Assembly (NCBI RefSeq): GCF_024623455.1
Contig: NZ_JANIPJ010000010.1
Coordinates: forward strand, 1-49,098
Source of the DNA: Paenibacillus soyae
GTDB taxonomy: Bacteria > Bacillota > Bacilli > Paenibacillales > Paenibacillaceae
Direction of reading: 5' to 3'
Length of the DNA stretch: 49,098 nucleotides
Shown: positions 24,666 through 32,923 of the stretch, in pieces
How positions within the stretch are numbered: the first letter of the stretch is position 1
Layout of the letters: each line of letters starts with the position of its first letter
Position numbers and translations under genes: made by a program
The notes under the pieces: generated by a model
What the model saw: the letters and a program-made list of their open reading frames with translations, nothing else
The model's database searches: none
What the model was told of the DNA's origin: nothing

Positions 24666-25277
24666 ATGCCAAGCATCGATCCGGAAAGCCAGAGCGCGCA
24701 GGATAATTATAAGCTGCTGATTGGCAGCATTATTCCGAGACCTATCGCGTTCGTGACGACGCTGTCGGAGGAGGGCGTGCTGAACGCCGCGCCCTTCAGC
24801 TTCTTCAACATCGTGACGGCGGATCCGCCGATGGTATCGGTGTCTGTCCAGAGGAAGAACGGCGAGCCGAAGGACACCGCCCGTCATGCCGCCGCCAGGG
24901 GCGAGTTCGTTGTCCATATCGCGGACGAACGGTATATTGAAGCGGTCAACGAGACGGCCGCGCCGGTTCCGTCCGACGTTAGCGAAGTGGAGCTGGCGGG
25001 ATTAACGCCCGTGCCGAGCGAACGGATTGCGGTGCCTGGCGTGGCGGAAGCCCGCGTGCGAATGGAATGCGTGCTGGAGCAGAGCATCCCGCTTGGCGGC
25101 CAGGATGGAACGCCGTCCTGCGACCTGCTGATCGGCCGGGTCGTCCGCTTCCATGTGGACGATGCGCTCTACGAGCGGGGGCGTATCAACCCGGACGCGC
25201 TGCTTCCCGTCAGCCGCCTCGCCGGCAATGACTATGCCAAGCTGGGCGAACGATTTACTCTCGTGAGGCCGGTGTAA
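24666..25277 (+). CDS. flavin reductase family protein (FMN-binding split barrel)
   Basis: 203 residues of the DIM6/NTAB flavin reductase-like family (PF01613). It opens NYKLLIGSIIPRPIAFVTTL, continues LNAAPFSFFNIVTADPPMVSVSV (the FMN-phosphate strand), and ends YAKLGERFTLVRPV, a very typical terminus. It probably binds FMN and may supply reduced flavin or reduce quinoid compounds. The start is ATG 24666 with GGAAGGAG upstream, six bases after the hydrolase stop, so it is the third gene of the mhq-type operon. I do not recall this family as a classical MhqR target. Confidence 0.85.
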   Translation: MPSIDPESQSAQDNYKLLIGSIIPRPIAFVTTLSEEGVLNAAPFSFFNIVTADPPMVSVSVQRKNGEPKDTARHAAARGEFVVHIADERYIEAVNETAAPVPSDVSEVELAGLTPVPSERIAVPGVAEARVRMECVLEQSIPLGGQDGTPSCDLLIGRVVRFHVDDALYERGRINPDALLPVSRLAGNDYAKLGERFTLVRPV

Positions 25278-25287
25278 CCGGCGGAAC

Positions 25288-25338
25288 AAAAACAGCAGCA
25301 CCCGGCATGCCATTTCTTTGGCGCCGCGTGCTGTTTTT
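25288..25338. terminator. terminator after the mhq-type operon
   Basis: AAAAACAGCA (25288-25297) pairs with TGCTGTTTTT (25329-25338). The T- and A-runs on the two sides make it usable from both strands, and the AraC gene converges on it. Confidence 0.78.
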
Positions 25339-25360
25339 CTTTTGCTCATCACCGCGAACT

Positions 25361-26113
25361 TCAACCCAGTTTGGACTGTCTGTATCCCTTCGGGGTCATG
25401 CCGGTTTCGCGCTTGAACATGCTGCAGAACTGGGCGTCGTTCACGAAGCCCGCGTCGAGCGCGATTTCCGTGACCAGCTTATCCGGATGGAGGAGCAGGG
25501 ATGATTGGGCGTAGCTCATGCGTTTGATATACAAATACTGAAGCGGCGCGACGCCGTACTTTTCTTTGAACAGGTGGCGGAACCGGCCATAGCTGTATCC
25601 GGCAAGATCGGCCAGAGCTTGTATGGATATTTTTTGGCGAAAATGCTCATCCATATAGTTAAGTACATATTGAATGCGGTCGGTCTGCTGCTTAGGCGCT
25701 TTCTTCGCGCCAATAAGGCGCTGAAGTAGTATGGATAACTCGCCGACCATCAGATTGAGCATATCCGAGAAGTCTTCCCGCTGCCGCACGAATTCTTCTT
25801 TCATCCTTAGCAGAATGTTCTCGATCATACGTTCCTCATTATCCTCGTATAGACCGGACAAATTCGCCAAGCCTTCCTTGTCGCTGTAGAAGCCGACGAA
25901 CAGGACGTCGGAAGCGGCCGCGTGAAGCTCGTCATGCTCCGTGTAGGGCGTCACCAAAGCGAAGGTGTTCGGCTTGAACGACACGGATTCCTTTCCGATT
26001 TTCGTCTTCCCGGTACCGTAATAATAGACTAGCTCATAGCACTCGTGAAAGTGCGGAGGAATGTAATGGTTCTCCCGGCGCTTCGAGAAGAACAGAAAAT
26101 CCAGCTTGTTCAT
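25361..26113 (-). CDS. AraC-family transcriptional regulator
   Basis: 250 residues. The N-terminal cupin sensor holds HYIPPHFHECYELVYYY (residues 15-31) and TPYTEHDELH. The C-terminal AraC DNA-binding pair of helix-turn-helix motifs spans about 150-250, with IQALADLAGYSYGRFRHLFKEK and VTEIALDAGFVNDAQFCSMFKRETGMTPKGYR. The start is ATG 26113 with AAGGAAGG upstream. The longer frame to 26143 overlaps that site. It is divergent from the nucleoside-uptake operon and probably its activator in response to a small ligand; that link rests only on position. Confidence 0.85.
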   Translation of the reverse strand: MNKLDFLFFSKRRENHYIPPHFHECYELVYYYGTGKTKIGKESVSFKPNTFALVTPYTEHDELHAAASDVLFVGFYSDKEGLANLSGLYEDNEERMIENILLRMKEEFVRQREDFSDMLNLMVGELSILLQRLIGAKKAPKQQTDRIQYVLNYMDEHFRQKISIQALADLAGYSYGRFRHLFKEKYGVAPLQYLYIKRMSYAQSSLLLHPDKLVTEIALDAGFVNDAQFCSMFKRETGMTPKGYRQSKLG

Positions 26114-26261
26114 AGCCCAATTCCTTCCTTGTAAATTAGCCAAATCATATAAGAAACTAGGTCGAATTTAGATAAAATGTAAAGGCATCGTTTGCTACAA
26201 TCATAACATGGAAGGATGCAAATCATAAACTTTCCTGCCATGAAGTGATTTTTTGCAAAGG

Positions 26262-26275
26262 ATTAAGCGTTTTCA
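26262..26275 (+). promoter_or_regulatory. cre-like site before the nucleoside operon
   Basis: ATTAAGCGTTTTCA matches 12 of 14 positions of the CcpA cre consensus (TGNAARCGNWWWCA). It sits just downstream of a TTGCAA -35-like box (26253-26258). Catabolite repression of nucleoside uptake would make sense. The -10 box is not clear. Confidence 0.33.
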
Positions 26276-26306
26276 ATGATCAGATCTTTTATAGGGGGAA
26301 AAAACG

Positions 26307-27446
26307 ATGAAACGCAGTTTATTTGCCATCATGCTGGCGGCGGTTATGCTCTTGTCGGCATGCGGCGGCGGGACCAATAACGGGTCGAACGCAAACGCGG
26401 GCGAGAACGGGACGGATGCGAACGGCGCTTCCGGCTCGAATTCCGATCAACTGAAGGTCGTGCTGCTCATTCCGGGCACGTTGGGGGACAAGTCCTTCTT
26501 CGACGCGGCGAACAGCGGGCTTACTCAGGTTAAGGACGCTCTGCAGGCCGAGACCAAAGTGATCGAGATGGGCACCGATACGAGCAAGTGGGAGCCGACG
26601 TTCAATTCCGTGGCGGCCCAAGACTGGGACGTCATCATCTCCGGCGGCTCGCAAATTACGGAGCTGCTGAACGCGACGGCCGAGCAGCATCCGGACAAAA
26701 AGTTCATCAACTACGATACGGACATCCCGGAGACGGCTTCCAACGTGTACGCGATCTCTTACGCGACGAACGAAGTTTCCTTCCTGGCGGGAGCGGCCGC
26801 GGCATTGACCAGCGTGTCGGACATGCCGCATGCCAACGCGGACAAGAAGATCGGTTTCTTGGGCGGCATGGACATTCCGGGAATTAACCAGTTCCTGGTC
26901 GGCTATATCGAAGGCGCGCAATACGCGGTGCCGGATATCAAGGTCGCCGTATCCTACGCGGGCGATTTCGCGGACCCGGGCAAAGGCAAAGAGCTGTCGC
27001 TGCTGCAATATAACTCCGGCGTGGACGTGATCTTCAACGTGGCGGGCGGCACGGGACTCGGCGTGTTCGACGCGGCCAAGGAGAAGGGACAATACGCGGT
27101 AGGCGTCGACTCCGACCAGGCGGCCATGCTGAAGGACACGGACGCCGAGAAGGCGAACCTGATCATCACCTCCGCGGTGAAGAAGATCGACAAGGCCATC
27201 CTGCTGGCGGTGCGCGGCATCCATACGGGCACGCTGGAGATGGGCAAGCTGGAAGTCGTCGGTCTGAAGGAAGACGGCGTCGGCATCGTGCGGAACGATA
27301 TATTCGAAGCCGCCGTGAGCGAGGACGTGAAAGCGCAATTGATCGAGATCGAGAAGAAGCTGATCGCGGGAGAATTCGAGGTCAGCAACGCGATCGGCAT
27401 GGAGACTGCCGAGATCGAGCAGATCCGGAACGCGGTCAAGCCGTAA
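26307..27446 (+). CDS. BMP-family nucleoside-binding lipoprotein
   Basis: 379 residues. The lipoprotein signal ends at the lipobox LLSAC (Cys19), followed by a Gly/Asn/Ser-rich linker. The rest is the basic membrane protein / PnrA (Med) fold: VVLLIPGTLGDKSFFDAANSG, KVIEMGTDTSKWEP, DVIISGGSQITELL, YATNEVSFLAGAAAALTS, KKIGFLGGMDIPGINQFLVGYIEGA and DVIFNVAGGTGLGVFDAAKEKGQYAVGVDSDQ. Such proteins bind purine nucleosides for the Nup/Yuf-type ABC importers. GGGGG precedes the ATG. It is the first gene of a seven-gene operon; a hairpin after it probably stabilises its message. Confidence 0.9.
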   Translation: MKRSLFAIMLAAVMLLSACGGGTNNGSNANAGENGTDANGASGSNSDQLKVVLLIPGTLGDKSFFDAANSGLTQVKDALQAETKVIEMGTDTSKWEPTFNSVAAQDWDVIISGGSQITELLNATAEQHPDKKFINYDTDIPETASNVYAISYATNEVSFLAGAAAALTSVSDMPHANADKKIGFLGGMDIPGINQFLVGYIEGAQYAVPDIKVAVSYAGDFADPGKGKELSLLQYNSGVDVIFNVAGGTGLGVFDAAKEKGQYAVGVDSDQAAMLKDTDAEKANLIITSAVKKIDKAILLAVRGIHTGTLEMGKLEVVGLKEDGVGIVRNDIFEAAVSEDVKAQLIEIEKKLIAGEFEVSNAIGMETAEIEQIRNAVKP

Positions 27447-27478
27447 GCGAGCCTAATCATAACGATAAGACGACAACC

Positions 27479-27510
27479 AAGGGAGTTCTTCGGCAACGGA
27501 GAATTCCCTT
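27479..27510 (+). promoter_or_regulatory. intercistronic hairpin after the binding-protein gene
   Basis: AAGGGAGTTCT (27479-27489) pairs with AGAATTCCCTT (27500-27510) with one G-U pair and no T-tract behind it. This fits an mRNA-stabilising or partially attenuating hairpin that raises the level of the binding protein over the transporter. Confidence 0.55.
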
Positions 27511-27546
27511 CATTCTATCAGGACCCGGGAAGGAGAGAGGTTCGAC

Positions 27547-29106
27547 ATGCAGCCGCATTTGCTGGAGATGCGCAACATTATCAAGGTCTATCCGAACGGC
27601 GTCGCGGCCAACCGGAACGTGGACTTCTCGCTAAGGGAAGGGGAAATTCACGCCGTAGCGGGAGAGAACGGGGCGGGTAAATCCACGCTGATGAAAATTT
27701 TGTTCGGCATGGAGGAGCCCAGCGACGGCGAAATATGGCTAAAGGGCGAGCGCGTCCGGTTCCAAACCCCGCAGGACGCCATAAGCAAGGGAATCGGCAT
27801 GGTCCATCAGCATTTCATGCTCGTTCCCTCCTTCACGGTGGCGGAGAACATGGTGCTAGGAATGGAGCCGAAGAAGGGTCTGAGCATTCACGTCGACGAG
27901 GCGGTCCGGATGACCAAAGAGCTGTCCGACAAATATCAGCTGGCCGTCGATCCGAAGGCGAAGGTCGAGAGCTTGTCCGTCGGGATGAAGCAAAAGGTGG
28001 AAATTTTGAAAGCGCTCCTACGAGGCGCCCGAATTCTCATCCTCGACGAACCGACGGCCGTGCTCACGCCGCAGGAGACGGAGGAGCTGTTCAAGCAGCT
28101 GCTGACGCTGAAGCGGGAAGGCCATACGATCGTGTTCATCTCGCACAAGCTTAAGGAAGTGAAGGCGATCTGCGACCGCATTACGATCATGCGCGCCGGC
28201 ACGACGGCCGGCGTGTTCGATATGGCGGATATTACCGAACAGGAAATATCCCGGCTGATGGTCGGCCGCGACGTCGTGCTGAAGTACGAGAAGGATGAGG
28301 TGTTCTTCGGTCCGCCGGTGCTGAAGGTGGAAGGATTGACTTACGTGAACGCGCTGGGCAACAAGGCGCTGAACAACATCGGCCTCTCCGTGAAGGCGGG
28401 CGAAATCGTCGGCATCGCGGGCGTCGAAGGCAACGGCCAGGCGGAGCTCGTCAAGGCGTTGACCGGCGGTCTCGAAGGAAGCCGCTCGGGCAAGGCGATG
28501 GTGAACGGCTCGGACATTGGACAAGCCGATATGCGGGAAATCCGGGGTCTTGGCGTTTCCTACGTGCCCGAGGACCGGATGAGCCAAGGAGCGGCCAAGG
28601 AAGAGAGCATCTCGGACAACATCATCTCCACGCGTTACCGGGAGAGCGCTTGGAACAAAGGACTGTTCCTGAAGGGCAAGCAGATCGTGAAGCTGGCCGA
28701 GTCGCTGATCGAGGAGTTCAAGGTGCGCTGCTCGGGGCCTGCCCAGCCGATCGGCATGCTGTCCGGAGGCAATATGCAGAAGGTCATCGTCGCGCGGGAG
28801 TGCTCGACCGAACCGCTCCTGCTTATCGCGGAACAGCCGACGCGCGGCGTCGATATCGGGGCGGCCCAGCTCGTGCATAAGAAGCTGCTCGAGATGCGGA
28901 GCCGCAATTGCGCGATTCTGCTCATCTCGGCCGACCTCAACGAAATCCTGGAGCTTAGCGATACCTTGTACGTCATGTACGACGGGGAGCTGGTGGCCGA
29001 ATTCGACAAGCCGTCCGAGGTCACGGAAGAGGAACTCGGGCTGTACATGCTGGGCCTGAAGAAGCAGGAAAGGAGGGGCGGACATTCCGATGCTGAAGTA
29101 CTTTGA
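27547..29106 (+). CDS. nupO: nucleoside ABC transporter ATP-binding protein
   Basis: 519 residues with two fused ABC cassettes, like B. subtilis NupO and the sugar importer RbsA. First half: Walker A GENGAGKST near residue 40, signature LSVGMKQKVE near 144, Walker B ILILDEPTAVL. Second half: degenerate Walker A (GVEGNGQAEL near 296), signature LSGGNMQK near 404, and LLIAEQPTRGVD. The degenerate second P-loop is normal in this group. It energises the two permeases. GGAAGGAGAG precedes the ATG. Its 3' end overlaps the first permease by 17 bp. Confidence 0.92.
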   Translation: MQPHLLEMRNIIKVYPNGVAANRNVDFSLREGEIHAVAGENGAGKSTLMKILFGMEEPSDGEIWLKGERVRFQTPQDAISKGIGMVHQHFMLVPSFTVAENMVLGMEPKKGLSIHVDEAVRMTKELSDKYQLAVDPKAKVESLSVGMKQKVEILKALLRGARILILDEPTAVLTPQETEELFKQLLTLKREGHTIVFISHKLKEVKAICDRITIMRAGTTAGVFDMADITEQEISRLMVGRDVVLKYEKDEVFFGPPVLKVEGLTYVNALGNKALNNIGLSVKAGEIVGIAGVEGNGQAELVKALTGGLEGSRSGKAMVNGSDIGQADMREIRGLGVSYVPEDRMSQGAAKEESISDNIISTRYRESAWNKGLFLKGKQIVKLAESLIEEFKVRCSGPAQPIGMLSGGNMQKVIVARECSTEPLLLIAEQPTRGVDIGAAQLVHKKLLEMRSRNCAILLISADLNEILELSDTLYVMYDGELVAEFDKPSEVTEEELGLYMLGLKKQERRGGHSDAEVL

Positions 29107-30133
29107 TGCGATCCGGACGCTTATATCGGTTGCGATAGCTCTCGTTATCGCCTTTATCATCATTGCCTTCGTCAGCGAAGATCCACTAGGCACAATCGGC
29201 ATCTTCCTGACGGGGCCCCTCTCCTCGGCCGCCCAGCTGGGCAACGTCGTCGAGATGGCGATTCCGCTTATGTTCACGGGACTGTCCGTCGTGCTCCTGT
29301 TCCGAAGCGGCATGTTCAATCTCGGGGCCGAAGGGCTGTTCTATATATCGGGACTCGTCGCGGCCGTCATCGCCATTTACGGCAGCATGAACGGGTTCCT
29401 CCATCCGGCCGCCGCGATTCTCGCGGGCGCGGTCGTCGGCGCGCTGCTGTCGGCCATCCCCGGCATCATGAAAGCGAAGTGGAACGCGGACGTGCTCGTG
29501 ACGTCGCTGATGTTCAACAGCATCCTGGCAGGCGTCGGGCTCTACTTCCTGAACTATCATCTGCGGGATGCCGCGGCGTTCGCCAACGTATCGTATAAAT
29601 TCCAGGAGACCGCGTTGCTCGCAAAGCTCATTCCCGGTACCCGCATCCATGCTGGGCTCATCCTGGTGCTGCTTTGCATTCTGGCGACGCACTATTTCAT
29701 GTACCATACCCGCTGGGGCTACGAGTTGCGGATGACGGGCTCGAACCGCTCGTTCGCCGAATTCTCAGGCATCAAGACGGGACGGGTCATCGTCACGGTC
29801 CATCTGATCGCCGGTCTGCTGGCGGGCATGGGCGGCTCGGTCGAGGTGCTCGGCATGTACACGAGGTTCCAATGGACGGATCTGCCCGGCTACGGCCTCG
29901 ATGGTGCCCTCGTAGCGCTGCTGGCCAAAAACAATCCGCTATCGGTCATTGGCGCGGCGCTGTTCCTCGCCTATATCCGGATCGGCGCCGATCAGATGTC
30001 CATTCTGTCCGACGTGCCGGCGGAGCTGGTCTCGATTATCCAGGCGGTCATTATCCTGCTCATCTCCGCTGAGCAGTTCCTGAAGATGTGGAAAAACCGA
30101 AAGCTGCTGAAGGAGGCGGAGAAACTTGGATAA
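29090..30133 (+). CDS. nupP: nucleoside ABC transporter permease
   Basis: A 347-residue multi-pass membrane protein of the branched-chain amino acid/ribose-type permease family (PF02653). Recognisable segments are FTGLSVVLLFRSGMFNLGAEGLF, LTGPLSSAAQLGNVVEMAIP, and the cytoplasmic loop YELRMTGSNRSFAEFSGIK, where the ATPase docks. A conserved GMGGSVEVLGMYTRF segment follows. GGAGGGG stands before ATG 29090. It overlaps both neighbours and pairs with the next gene. Confidence 0.9.
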   Translation: MLKYFDAIRTLISVAIALVIAFIIIAFVSEDPLGTIGIFLTGPLSSAAQLGNVVEMAIPLMFTGLSVVLLFRSGMFNLGAEGLFYISGLVAAVIAIYGSMNGFLHPAAAILAGAVVGALLSAIPGIMKAKWNADVLVTSLMFNSILAGVGLYFLNYHLRDAAAFANVSYKFQETALLAKLIPGTRIHAGLILVLLCILATHYFMYHTRWGYELRMTGSNRSFAEFSGIKTGRVIVTVHLIAGLLAGMGGSVEVLGMYTRFQWTDLPGYGLDGALVALLAKNNPLSVIGAALFLAYIRIGADQMSILSDVPAELVSIIQAVIILLISAEQFLKMWKNRKLLKEAEKLG

Positions 30134-31049
30134 CTTCTGGGGCGTCATCTTCTCGACCGACTTTGCCTTCTCCGTGCTGCGCGTCACGACGCCGATACTG
30201 TTCGCGGCGCTGGGCGCATTAATCTCGAACAAGGCCGGCATCATCAATATCGGCATGGAGGGCACGATGCTGACGGGCGCCTTGGCGGGCGTCATCGTCA
30301 GCGCGTACACGGGCAGCGCCTGGATCGGCTTGCTCGGGGCGATGGCGTCGGGGATCGCGATTTCGGCCGTGTTGGCTTATTTCACGCTGAAGATCAAGAC
30401 GCATATCATTCTGGGCGGCATCGCCATCAACATGTTCGCTTCGGGCGGCACCGTCTTCATCCTCTACCTGATCAGCGGGGACAAGGGCACCTCGACTTCG
30501 CTGCAAAGCAAAGTGCTGCCGAACGTGCACATCCCGCTGCTGCAGGATATTCCGGTGCTGGGTCCGATCCTGTCGGGCCATAACGTCCTGACCTATCTAT
30601 CCCTGCTGGCCGTCGCGGGCGTCTACTATCTGCTCAAGAGGACGCCGCTGGGCCTGCAGATCCGCTCGGTCGGAGAGAACCCGCAAGCAGCTCAATCGGT
30701 GGGCATCAGCGTGACGAGAATTCAGACGATCGCTTTGCTGCTGAGCGGCTTCTTCGCTTCCCTGGGCGGAGCGTTCATGTCGATGGGCTATCTCTCCCTC
30801 TTCACGAGGGACATGACCGCCGGACGCGGCTGGATCGCGATCGCCGCGGAAGCGCTGGGCGGCGGCAGCACGGTAGGCACGTTCGTCGCCTCGCTTATAT
30901 TCGGCGCGACGAACGCGATGTCGAACGCGCTGCAAATCTTGAAAATTCCGGCCGAGCTCATCGGGACCTTCCCGTATGCGGCGACGGTCGTCGGCCTGCT
31001 CGTGTACGCCATTGCGGAGACGAGACGCCGGAAGAAGAAAAACGGCTAA
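30126..31049 (+). CDS. nupQ: nucleoside ABC transporter permease, second subunit
   Basis: 307 residues, multi-pass, same family. It shows ITPxLFAALGALISNKAGIINIGMEGTML-type conservation (residues 19-50), the ATPase-docking loop IRSVGENPQAAQSVGIS near 180, and late GGGSTVGTFVASLIFGATNAM. The start is TTG 30126, which overlaps the preceding stop; AAGGAGG lies upstream. With the previous gene it forms the membrane pore of the importer. It follows the usual NupP-NupQ order. Confidence 0.9.
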   Translation: MDNFWGVIFSTDFAFSVLRVTTPILFAALGALISNKAGIINIGMEGTMLTGALAGVIVSAYTGSAWIGLLGAMASGIAISAVLAYFTLKIKTHIILGGIAINMFASGGTVFILYLISGDKGTSTSLQSKVLPNVHIPLLQDIPVLGPILSGHNVLTYLSLLAVAGVYYLLKRTPLGLQIRSVGENPQAAQSVGISVTRIQTIALLLSGFFASLGGAFMSMGYLSLFTRDMTAGRGWIAIAAEALGGGSTVGTFVASLIFGATNAMSNALQILKIPAELIGTFPYAATVVGLLVYAIAETRRRKKKNG

Positions 31050-31061
31050 GGAGAATGACAT

Positions 31062-31982
31062 ATGGTGCGAATCATTTTGGATACGGATATCGGGAGCGAC
31101 GTGGATGATGCCATGGCATTGGCGCTCGCCATGCGCTCGCCCGAGATACAGATCGAAGGCGTCACGACCGTGTACGGCAACGTGGATCTGAGGGCCAAGA
31201 TGGCGCGGAAAATGGCGCAATACGGCAAGAGGGATGACGTTCGCGTCTACGCGGGCTTGAATCGGACGCTGCTCGGCAACCGCGAGATTTGGATGGCGGG
31301 ACACGAGGGCGACGGGCTTCTGACCGAAGACGACAAGCTTGCGTACGAGGATCGGCATGCGGTCGATTTCATCATTGAAACAGTAATGGGCCAGCCAGGC
31401 GAAATTACGCTGGTCGCCATTGGGCCGCTGACCAATATCGCGGCATGCTTGATTCGCGAGCCCCGCATTGCGCAGAATGTGAAAGAGATCGTGATCATGG
31501 GCGGGGTGACCCGCCTTGGCGATAACGGCATGCATATGCGGGTCGTCGAGCACAATATCGTCTGCGATCCGGAAGCGGCATCGCTTGTGTTCAACAGCGG
31601 CGCGCCGATCGTCATGGTCGGACTGGACGTCACGCTGAAGGTGACGATTACGGAGGAGGAGCGGCGCAGGCTGCTGGATACCGGCGACCCACTCAATATG
31701 GCGCTGGCCCGCATGATCGGGAAGTGGTTCGAGTTCGCGAAGGAAGAAATTTCGTACATGCACGATCCGCTAACCATTGCGCTGCTGCTCGATCGCACGC
31801 TGGTTCGGACGGAGAAGATGAATATCCGCGTGGAATACGATCACCGGCCGCAGACAGGCCAGACGATCGCCACGCTGGACCCTTCCGGAACCGTGGACGT
31901 CTGTCTGGGCGTCGACCATGCGAGAGCTGTCGGGCTCTTAATGGACCGGTTGATCGGCGGGAGAGTGGGGAGCGCGCTATGA
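31062..31982 (+). CDS. nucleoside hydrolase (first copy)
   Basis: 306 residues of the inosine-uridine preferring nucleoside hydrolase family (PF01156). It cleaves the N-glycosidic bond of imported ribonucleosides to base plus ribose. The N-terminal Asp cluster DTDIGSDVDDAMAL at 6-19 binds catalytic Ca2+, VTTVYGNV follows, and the central EIVIMGGVTRLGDNG and EHNIVCDPEAA are typical. HDPLT near residue 235 is the conserved late motif. GGAGAATGACAT precedes the ATG. The stop overlaps the ribokinase start by four bases. Confidence 0.92.
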   Translation: MVRIILDTDIGSDVDDAMALALAMRSPEIQIEGVTTVYGNVDLRAKMARKMAQYGKRDDVRVYAGLNRTLLGNREIWMAGHEGDGLLTEDDKLAYEDRHAVDFIIETVMGQPGEITLVAIGPLTNIAACLIREPRIAQNVKEIVIMGGVTRLGDNGMHMRVVEHNIVCDPEAASLVFNSGAPIVMVGLDVTLKVTITEEERRRLLDTGDPLNMALARMIGKWFEFAKEEISYMHDPLTIALLLDRTLVRTEKMNIRVEYDHRPQTGQTIATLDPSGTVDVCLGVDHARAVGLLMDRLIGGRVGSAL

Positions 31983-32920
31983 AACGGCCGAATATCGCGG
32001 TGATCGGCAGCTTGAACATGGATATCGTCGTGAAGGCGTCGAAGTTTCCCGCCGCGGGCGAGACCATTCAAGGTGACGAAATCCACTTCGTTCCCGGCGG
32101 CAAAGGGGCGAACCAGGCTGTAGCGCTTGCCCGTCTCGGAGCCGACGTCTCGATGGTCGGCGCGATCGGCTTCGACAGCTTCGGCCGGACGCTGCTCGCG
32201 TCCTTGGCCGACAGCGGCGTGAACAACGAGTACGTGAAGATGGCAGAGCAGGCGCCGACGGGTACGGCGAGCATTACGCTCACGCCCGAGGACAACAGCA
32301 TCGTCATCGTCTCGGGCGCCAACGCGGAGCTTCGCGCAGCGGATATAAAGCGGGCCGAGGCGGCGATCGAAGCGGCCGACGCCGTGCTGCTGCAGCTGGA
32401 GGTACCGCTGGAGACGGTAGAATATGCCGCCGAGCTGGCCGAGAAGCACGGCAAGCTGGTCATTCTGAATCCGGCGCCTGCGAGGAAGCTGCCGGACAGC
32501 TTGCTGCGCCGCGTTCATTACATGACGCCTAATCTGACCGAGCTGGCGGTGCTGACCGGCGTCGACCCGGGCACGGACGGAGATGGACGCGCGCTGGAGG
32601 AGGCAATGGACGCGCTGCTTGCGTTAGGCCCGGACTTCGTCGTGACGACGCTTGGCGCGGAAGGCGCCGCGTGGAAGGTCAAAGCCGGCGGCTCGCTTGC
32701 GCGGCAGCCGGCTCACCGCATGAAGGTGGCGGATACGACCGGCGCGGGGGACGCCTTCAACGCGGGTCTCGCTTACGGGTTATGCGAAGGACGCGGAATA
32801 TCGGAAGCGGCAGCGTTCGCCGCGCAAGTATCGGCACTCGCCGTCACGAAGTTCGGCGCGCAGGACGGCATGCCGACGATGGCGGAGGTTGCCGCCTATT
32901 TTCAGGGGAAGGGGGGCTAA
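31979..32920 (+). CDS. rbsK: ribokinase
   Basis: 313 residues, the PfkB family. It starts IAVIGSLNMDIVVKASKFP, has the substrate motif GGKGANQAVALARLG at 39-53, and ends with the catalytic/anion-hole motif DTTGAGDAFNAGLAYGL near 255. It phosphorylates ribose released by the flanking nucleoside hydrolases to ribose-5-phosphate for the pentose phosphate pathway. The start is ATG 31979 in an ATGA overlap with the first hydrolase. The same frame is open from 31724, but that is a shadow of the hydrolase gene. Another PfkB substrate is possible but less likely in this context. Confidence 0.92.
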   Translation: MKRPNIAVIGSLNMDIVVKASKFPAAGETIQGDEIHFVPGGKGANQAVALARLGADVSMVGAIGFDSFGRTLLASLADSGVNNEYVKMAEQAPTGTASITLTPEDNSIVIVSGANAELRAADIKRAEAAIEAADAVLLQLEVPLETVEYAAELAEKHGKLVILNPAPARKLPDSLLRRVHYMTPNLTELAVLTGVDPGTDGDGRALEEAMDALLALGPDFVVTTLGAEGAAWKVKAGGSLARQPAHRMKVADTTGAGDAFNAGLAYGLCEGRGISEAAAFAAQVSALAVTKFGAQDGMPTMAEVAAYFQGKGG

Positions 32921-32923
32921 GGA

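Noticed and set aside
31724..31978. N-terminal extension of ribokinase by 85 codons
   Set aside because: The extension is an out-of-frame reading of the nucleoside hydrolase gene. The ATGA overlap at 31979 with the standard PfkB N-terminus is the better start.
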